Source of the DNA: Gonocerus acuteangulatus
Taxonomy: Eukaryota > Arthropoda > Insecta > Hemiptera > Coreidae
DNA: 64,000 nt
NCBI GenBank assembly: GCA_946811695.1
Contig: OX328124.1
Coordinates: 94,705,535 to 94,769,534, forward strand
Direction of reading: 5' to 3'
Shown: positions 57,185 through 64,000 of the stretch, piece by piece
Numbering within the stretch: position 1 is the stretch's first letter
How the letters are laid out: every line of letters starts with the position of its first letter
Position numbers and translations under genes: made by a program
Notes under the pieces: generated by a model
What the model saw: only the letters and a program-made list of their open reading frames with translations
Database searches by the model: none
Told to the model about the DNA's origin: nothing

Positions 57185-58020
57185 AAGTTGAATATGTGGG
57201 ATAATAATAGATACATAATAGTTGTAAGTTGGAGGAGAGGGTGAGGAATAGATAGACAATAAGTTGAATATGTGGGATGATAATAGATACATAATAGTTG
57301 CAAGTTGGAGGAGAGGGTGAGGAATAGATAGACAATAAGTTGAATATGTGGGATGATAATAGATACATAATAGTTGCAAGTTGGAGGAGAGGGTGAGGAA
57401 TAGATAGACAATAAGTTGAATATGTGGGATGATAATAGATACATAATAGTTGCAAGTTGGAGGAGAGGGTGAGGAATAGATAGACAATAAGTTGAATATG
57501 TGGGATGATAATAGATACATAATAGTTGCAAGTTGGAGGAGAGGGTGAGGAATAGATAGACAATAAGTTGAATATGTGGGATGATAATAGATACATAATA
57601 GTTGCAAGTTGGAGGAGAGGGTGAGGAATAGATAGACAATAAGTTGAATATGTGGGATGATAATAGATACATAATAGTTGCAAGTTGGAGGAGAGGGTGA
57701 GGAATAGATAGACAATAAGTTGAATATGTGGGATAATAATAGATACATAATAGTTGTAAGTTGGAGGAGAGGGTGAGGAATAGATAGACAATAAGTTGAA
57801 TATGTGGGATGATAATAGATACATAATAGTTGCAAGTTGGAGGAGAGGGTGAGGAATAGATAGACAATAAGTTGAATATGTGGGATGATAATAGATACAT
57901 AATAGTTGCAAGTTGGAGGAGAGGGTGAGGAATAGATAGACAATAAGTTGAATATATGGGATGATAATAGATACATAATAGTTGCAAGTTGGAGGAGAGG
58001 GTGAGGAATAGATAGACAAT
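57185..58020. repeat. Minisatellite, exactly eleven copies of a 76 bp unit
   Basis: The unit opens AAGTTGAATATGTGGGATGA and repeats every 76 bp; 836 bases make eleven whole units. Most units are identical, with single changes such as GATAATAAT for GATGATAAT in units 1 and 8. None of the three minus-strand frames contains a stop in the unit. As 76 is one more than a multiple of three, each frame walks through all three readings and gives false ORFs of about 300 codons (57044-58047) with a 76-residue period. Confidence 0.97.
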
Positions 58021-58721
58021 ATAATGTATTCTATAAGAAATAAACACCCATGTACGAAGGAATTTTTTCGGCTAACCCATCGCTGAAAAAAGTCTACTTC
58101 CCACCGGTGGACTCGAAAATATCTCTTTTTGTTATAATAGAGTCACTATTTTTGTAATAATAAAGTCAATCTTATATTTTGGCATACCAAGTAATAAGGA
58201 ATAAAGAAATGTATTTATTCCAGAGTAAATCCATTAACGAAGACTGCCACGTGGATAATGGCTGTGCAACAGTCTGCTGAATGTCAAGCATCAGCTGTCA
58301 ACAACATCCTCGGAACACAGACATCCACTGCATACGCAAACCCCAACAAGGTCAGCATGCACAGGTGAGTGAGTACTGCCCCAAGACACCGGCTGACTCA
58401 TGGCTGACAAGGAGTTGGCTTTCAAAGCTCGTCTCTATATCTTCTATGAATACCAAACAGCCATGTCCTACAGTCTGGTCTTTTATTCAGTATTATGTAT
58501 TTTAAATAACACAGCATTCTCTTTCACTGTCAAGATAACAAACTGTTTCCCTTGCACAATCGATACACGTGTCGGTTATGTCACTTGACAGATGGGTACT
58601 TTTAGGGCAATACCATCTTCCTTGATAATGAGTCAAAGTGATTTAAGACGGATCACATATACAACTAAGGCTTCTAGACAAATTTCTCCGATCAATCTTT
58701 TTACACTGATGAGGAATGAAG

Positions 58722-58752
<31 letters not shown>

Positions 58753-58840
58753 TAAGTTGAAAGTGAAGGTGGGGAAGGACCCATGGTTCATCAAGTGACT
58801 GACAGGAGTTGCTCCCCAAAATTGTTTAAAACAATAACTT
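58021..58840. other. No recognised gene; contains a T run at 58735-58750
   Basis: Frames at 58281-58588 and 58592-58798 have no known domain. Confidence 0.5.
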
Positions 58841-58844
58841 AAAT

Positions 58845-58890
58845 TTCCGACGTTCCAAACGCGTTTGTTCATCGTCAATATGATTTTAAG
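58845..58890 (-). repeat. Hammerhead-like core motif, isolated
   Basis: On the minus strand: GACGATGAAC, then CAAAC, GC, GTTTG, and GAACGTCGGAAAT. The GATGA box, one extra A, a perfect 5 bp stem of new sequence and a GAAC box parallel the fold-back elements. No partner arm was found. Confidence 0.4.
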
Positions 58891-59026
58891 ATTCATATTA
58901 AGGTCCATTTTTGAGAGTAAACGTCAATTTTCCCCCCTATTAGAAAAAATGGCTCACTAGGATTAAATGAAACCACAAATCCTCCCGTTCTTTACCAATT
59001 ACAGGTTAAACATCGCAGTATTATAA

Positions 59027-59307
59027 GTAGCGTATATAGGAAATAATTACGGGGGGGCTGGAAAAAAGTTCGGGGGGTGGAGCTGGGAAAATTTCGAGGG
59101 GTGCAGGTACTATTTCCGGGGTATAGAATACTAAGAATTTAGAACTTGGAATAGTTTTAGCCAACTAAAATGCTATTACACCCAAAATAAAATATTTTTT
59201 GTGAACTAAGTAATCTTATTTAATTTATTTTTGAAGGTTTTATGACACATATTTACCGATCAAATCAAAAGTTTTGGGGCTGCTGCCCCCCCTTATATAC
59301 GCCCATG
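59027..59307. mobile_element. MITE of the CATGGGCGTATATA family, second copy
   Basis: The left end GTAGCGTATATAGG and the right end TTATATACGCCCATG are inverted relative to each other, with G-rich and C-rich subterminal parts as in 23137-23406. The internal AACTAAAATGCTATTACAC block is shared with 40432-40601. Confidence 0.8.
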
Positions 59308-60640
59308 TATTCAAAGAAAAAAATCCACGATATAGATATTAAACGTATTAAAACTGCATTGGCAGCAGTGGCCTTGTATTCCAGATTTAAATTGTACAAT
59401 GACGTCCAAATAAAACTTCAAGTGACGAGACATGTATTTTACAATCTTAACTGTGACTGCAACGGATAAATAGTTTTCTCGCAACGACAATTTTTAGATC
59501 GTTTTTCCTTGATAAATTTTGCAATTAATGTATTAGCGAAAAAAATAACATTTTCCAAATTTTTGCAAAATCTAAACGACAAGTTTTACATATTTAGCAT
59601 ATTTCATTTATTTGAACAGCTTTCAAAAATATTTTACAGATTAAAAATTAGTCAATTAGGACGCTTCAGTAATTTTTTTTTATTAACAAATTTAATGTAT
59701 GCGGCGTTGGAAGGTGCGTTGACATTGCGTATTTCAGAATCTACTGAACGCAATTGAAAACCTACGCTTAATATGACCTAAAGGGTCACATTAAGCGTAT
59801 TTGTGAGCACTTTCCATTTTGAAGAGTGTATTTCTGGATTTCAATTTAGTTAAAAATTCAAGCGGAATTTCAATTGTTTCATCAGTTTGATGCGTCCGTT
59901 TTTGTTTCTTTGTTTTTGATTGTTGTTTTTTAAATCTTTTAAATGTTTAAAGCAATTTGTCTGGATTTTGCAACAATTTGATAAATGTTAATTCTCACAA
60001 CCATCACCGACTCCACCACCACTGAGGTAGCGTACCGTCACTACACCGGTCAAGATGGTATTGACTATAAGACCTCCCAGACTAATTGTTTCACCATGCT
60101 CCAAGGCCCGTTAATGATCTTCAACCAGCTGATTAGTGACGCCCACGGGGAGGAATTTCATCCATTTATTTTTTCCCTTTTTATAAACCGAAGCTCGAGG
60201 ATCTATTTTTGCGCAATTGCCGTTCTCTCTTCCTGGTCTTCAATTACAAGGATACTTACAAGCTACATCCGCCTACTCGTGCCTTATGAAACGACTCAGG
60301 TTGCTTAAGACAATGTCAATAATATGAGAACAACACGGATGTATTACTTGTGCCTGTAAATTATGTCATAATAATACTAGCTTTAACACAAGGGAAAGAG
60401 AAATCATAAAAACCAAGAAGAGATCGCATTCTTATTTTTTTAAAGAAGTCCGTCACGCAGGAGCTGAGTAACTAAGCATATTTATCAGCTCGGTGGATTT
60501 ATTTAACACAATAATTACGACCGTTAGGGACATTTTACAGGTCGGATTTTACTGTTTAACGAACTCGTCCAATCGTTGGGAATGCCTTATTCCAAGCATC
60601 GAGGCGAAAAAACAAAAATATGGTCGCTATCGTACATGTA

Positions 60641-60644
<4 letters not shown>
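59308..60644. other. No recognised gene
   Basis: A 107-codon frame (59985-60308) in richer GC has no domain I can name. A small palindrome at 59763-59799 is listed separately. Confidence 0.45.
59763..59799. repeat. Short inverted repeat
   Basis: TACGCTTAATATGACC pairs with GGTCACATTAAGCGTA with one mismatch across a short AT-rich loop. It looks like a terminator-type hairpin, but there is no gene next to it. Confidence 0.8.

Positions 60645-60703
<59 letters not shown>
60645..60703. repeat. (TA)n microsatellite, left of palindrome
   Basis: About 29 TA units after ATGTATGTACA. Confidence 0.95.
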
Positions 60704-60706
<3 letters not shown>

Positions 60707-60736
60707 CTTTTTTAAGCTACTTCGCTGGGAATTAAA

Positions 60737-60839
60737 TGTGTTGTTCATTCGGCATCTGTCTCCAGCGGTCTTGCTCCTCCTATCATCGCGAATATAGGAG
60801 GAGCAAGACCGCTGGAGACAGATGCCGAATGAACAACAC

Positions 60840-60840
<1 letters not shown>
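60737..60840. repeat. Perfect inverted duplication, 47 bp arms, 10-base spacer
   Basis: Left arm 60737-60783 opens TGTGTTGTTCATTCGGCATC and pairs without mismatch with 60794-60840. The spacer is CATCGCGAAT. The arms are richer in GC than their surroundings, and (TA)n tracts lie on both sides. Confidence 0.97.

Positions 60841-60904
<64 letters not shown>
60841..60904. repeat. (TA)n microsatellite, right of palindrome
   Basis: About 30 TA units, starting TATACATATA directly at the end of the right arm. Confidence 0.95.
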
Positions 60905-60907
<3 letters not shown>

Positions 60908-63900
60908 TTTAACAGATGCAATATTTAGCAAATTGAATCGATCTTCAAGGGCCGATCTTTTAATGAATCGATTTATCTAGAATACCGTAAAATAAAGATT
61001 TTTTTTTTTTTTTTTTTCAAAGATTCAAATACTTAATCTCATCTCCTGTTACTCAATCTCATTTCTCATGAATTTTCATTTACTAAACTGAAGAAGAAAT
61101 TTACATAACCGTGTCCTATGTCCAGTAACAGACTTTAATACAACAATAAAATTACACAACCACTCAATACCTTCCGTCTCTTCAACTAGAAGGTAATATA
61201 AAAATAATAAGGTTTCAAACTGAATCTTAATTTGTATAACCATTTCAATTAATTATCATTATGTTATTATATTTTTTACCTATATAGGCTCAGAATCGAT
61301 CTAAATCCGCCAGTCCTTTTAGAGGATCGATCTTTTCATTTCAATCCAATAGATGGATTCATATTCGAGAATCGCCATCACTACCTGCAAGTAAGATTGG
61401 CTTCTCTTTTACTTCCATTAAATAGGAGTGTATAAGGAATAAGCGGCCAATCCTAGGCCTTGTCAAGACAAATCTTTCTCGTCTAGTAAAGATGATACAC
61501 AAACGAAGGTATCGCATGAATATTTAGAATCGTAACTCTCCAAAGCGTATTTGCAGTAACCTTAACTAATGACAATCGTAACATAGGAACAGTCTAAATT
61601 TTCTCATCTATCAACGTTTTTGTTACAGTTCCTTTGTATTTGATATTGTTAAGGGGAATTACACTTTTATAATACAAGATTATTAATTTTTAAAAATACA
61701 TATTCCTCATTATATTATTATAATCGGTCAACTCAACGCTGACCTAGTTTCTTGGCCGCCATGGGAAAATATTGTAAACAACACAACAAATTGCATTATC
61801 CTGTGTAAATTGGACGTTTTGGACAGGAAAGCAGGACACTGTCTAGGATGACAGTCTCGGTGCACTGACAGCAACTTGATAGCACGCTGTTCATATAGAG
61901 TTTCTGTGTATGCAGAGGAAATGATACCACATGAAATACTATATACTTGTTTACAGCATAGCTTCTAAGGACATTCCAGTAAACAATGTCACACTGATAT
62001 ACCATAGTGAAAAAAAAAATCGAGCTAAAGTGGCTACTTAAACTCTTGGATTTACAAATTGAACGATTACATTTTTTTCCCCCTTCCCCAAAGAGCATTT
62101 ACAAAAGTAAATTGCTGGATTTTACCTGTGCATGTTCTTTTCCACTTTTCACGTACAATTATCAGTGTTTGGTGGTGAAGTAAACTTTTTCAATGCGAGT
62201 GTTCACTTAAAGGGCCCATCGATTTGCTCACGGGGGGAAGGGGGAATTAATTTTCCATCTGCCAAGAACGAAAAATTTGAGGGCAACGAAACTATTAAAT
62301 GCTATAATGCAGGAAGAATTAACGAGAGGCAAGTGCTTCAAAATACGTTAAATAACTCATACATTTTAGTAAATTAAAAATGGAATTTATCTCAATTAGT
62401 AGGAGCAACCACGATCTAGCAAGAAACAACATAATTAATATCCGAAGCGTTTTCATTATGCATAATGGAGCAGGAAACCGCTCAAACCACCTAAAATTGA
62501 GCTGGTTACTGCTACACACCAATCAACTATTTTTTTGAAAGCGCCAAGTTTAAAAACCATCGCTGGTTCTGGCTCAACAAATTATTCGTAAAAGGTAAAC
62601 CAGGTAATTATTCGTAGAAGTGGCGTCATCGGTCAGGTCAGAAAATTGATTTTGGCAGGAAATTATGGCGGGAAATTTCGAGAGGAACCTAAATTTCTAA
62701 TTTGGCGAAAATTGATTTTCACTCTTTGCTGAGTATTACCCACGTAAAAGAGTAATGTAAATGAATGGGAATATGGAATAAATGTTTTATTTATTATAGG
62801 CAACTGTTTTTTTTATTTAATTCCCAAATGATATTATCGTTATCGAAATGATTTCCCTAGAGAATGAAATTGCTCATTTGAGGACAAAATTCTCTAAAGG
62901 CAGCTACCAGTTTTGGAAATCTACGCTAAAGAAAATCAGCATCGATGTAGCTCATGTGATAAGTAATAATGGCCCTCCTCCCCCAATGACTTACAAATTT
63001 ACAAGTAAACTTAATTTTCTATGATTCAGAAAAATTTCAATATTAGAGGTGATTAAGGTGGGTTTCCATGAAAATAATACGACGTTTACCAGTCACTTTC
63101 TAATTTAATATTTTTTATAAGTACTAGCGCCTCAACATAATTACATTTACTTATAATAAGGCCTGATTTTTTGCTACAAATTAAACACATAAGGTAATTA
63201 TTCCTAACTTCAGTTCCTTTGAAGATAAAAATAAAAATAAATAATAATTATATTTTAAATTAAGTTTTTAAAACTATGGATTCATTATTTTCTGGAATAT
63301 TTCCTAGCTTTTGAAAGAGTAAGTAGATCGGTGATAAAGTAGAAGGACAAAGGAAACGATAATCAATGTTTATAAACTAATCTAATCCGGAACGTGTTAT
63401 TGCACGGTTCGCAATAAACTATTGTTCTAAACCAGAAAGAACTATTGCTTTTGAAAGATGAACAGCAAATCATAACACAATCTCCACAATTCATGCCAAT
63501 TCTATGGTTGTATTCTTGTGGCTGGGCAAACTTGACCTGCTGTTCTGTGGATAGTGAGAGTTTTCAAATTTAGGCGCAATGAAACGCGCTTGTATCCCTA
63601 AATTTATTTTAAATAAAATAAAGAAAACAAACAAATATTTATATTAGTAAAAACAAATACTTCTGAAAATCTGATTTCAAAGGAATTTCCTGATATAGAA
63701 ATTACCATCACAGGCGACAAATACAGCTTAAAATAAGACAATTATATGATTCCTAATCTGTTAAGTAGTAAACGATAATTATCAATCCGAATAGGAAAAG
63801 GACTAATAAGGATAGAAAATCAGAAGAAGGCCAAAGGTATAATAAAAACGGTCAAAAAGATATAGTGTAAATAAATTCATTGTTTATTTAGATGTCTCCA

Positions 63901-64000
63901 CTGGATTCCTAATTTGTTATAAACTGTTTTGATTTTGTACAAAATAATTAGATTATACCAATATATTGGCACTTCGGCGTGTAAGGGTTAAAGAATATCA
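60905..64000. other. No recognised gene; T run at 60999-61017
   Basis: About 3 kb of AT-rich sequence. GATCGATCTTTT-type words near 60945 and 61325 hint at a diverged inverted repeat but are too weak to call. Frames at 61796-62098, 62132-62377 and 62319-62522 have no domain. Confidence 0.5.

Noticed and set aside
57044..58047. Three overlapping minus-strand open frames of 295-310 codons
   Set aside because: They are produced by the 76 bp tandem array, which has no stop in any minus-strand frame. Repeats of a tandem unit are not evidence of a gene.
59763..59799. Rho-independent terminator
   Set aside because: The window is eukaryotic, no gene precedes it, and no T run follows.
60925..61380. 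MITE with GATCGATCTTTT inverted ends
   Set aside because: The inverted words are short and poorly aligned and no target duplication was found.

Overview
This window looks like about 64 kb of an AT-rich animal nuclear genome, most likely an arthropod. No intact host gene can be supported. The sequence has many long (TA)n tracts and runs of A or C, and it is full of decayed transposable elements. The organism guess rests on the multi-copy transposase-like family at 2.6-5.1 kb, which I associate with arthropod genomes, and on the mixture of Penelope-like, Tigger, Harbinger and hAT elements and SINEs. I cannot name the species. Open reading frames not described below are short, lack domains I recognise, and mostly arise from AT-rich chance or from microsatellites.

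Layout: 1-263 is the right arm of a hAT-like element that runs off the window. 2297-2559 is a MITE. 2593-5082 is a 2.5 kb terminal-inverted-repeat transposon whose single transposase-like gene on the minus strand is broken by one frameshift and one stop. 5161-5553 is a poly(A) tract plus a tRNA-headed SINE. 6957-7394 and 12100-12799 are PIF/Harbinger-type MITEs with three-base duplications. 8122-8298 and 9919-10104 are SINEs with target duplications. 10246-11881, 38663-40855, 48640-49463 and 55445-55600 are copies of one hairpin-ended repeat family, called R here. 13188-13480, 18907-19411 and 36006-36172 are fold-back elements whose arms carry a hammerhead-like core motif. 19697-20501 is an internally deleted Tigger/pogo element. 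28661-28905 is the C-terminal remnant of a Penelope-like GIY-YIG endonuclease. 31440-31627 is a 5S-rRNA-headed SINE. 34388-35718 is a 1.3 kb hAT-type element with another repeat nested in it. 50315-50747 is a second type of hAT MITE. Tandem arrays lie at 9513-9902 (130 bp unit), 17241-17614 (40 bp) and 57185-58020 (76 bp). A perfect 47 bp inverted duplication at 60737-60840 sits between two (TA)n tracts.

The parts connect in three ways. First, SINEs with three different RNA-polymerase-III heads (two tRNA types and 5S rRNA) share one tail, so they probably borrow one LINE-type machinery. Second, the fold-back elements and the GIY-YIG remnant both point to Penelope-like retroelements as an important force here, and the hairpin in their core motif changes between loci with pairing kept. 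Third, several (TA)n tracts sit at fixed positions inside repeats, so transposition seems to have spread the seeds of these microsatellites.

All family assignments come from reading the sequence; no database search was possible.
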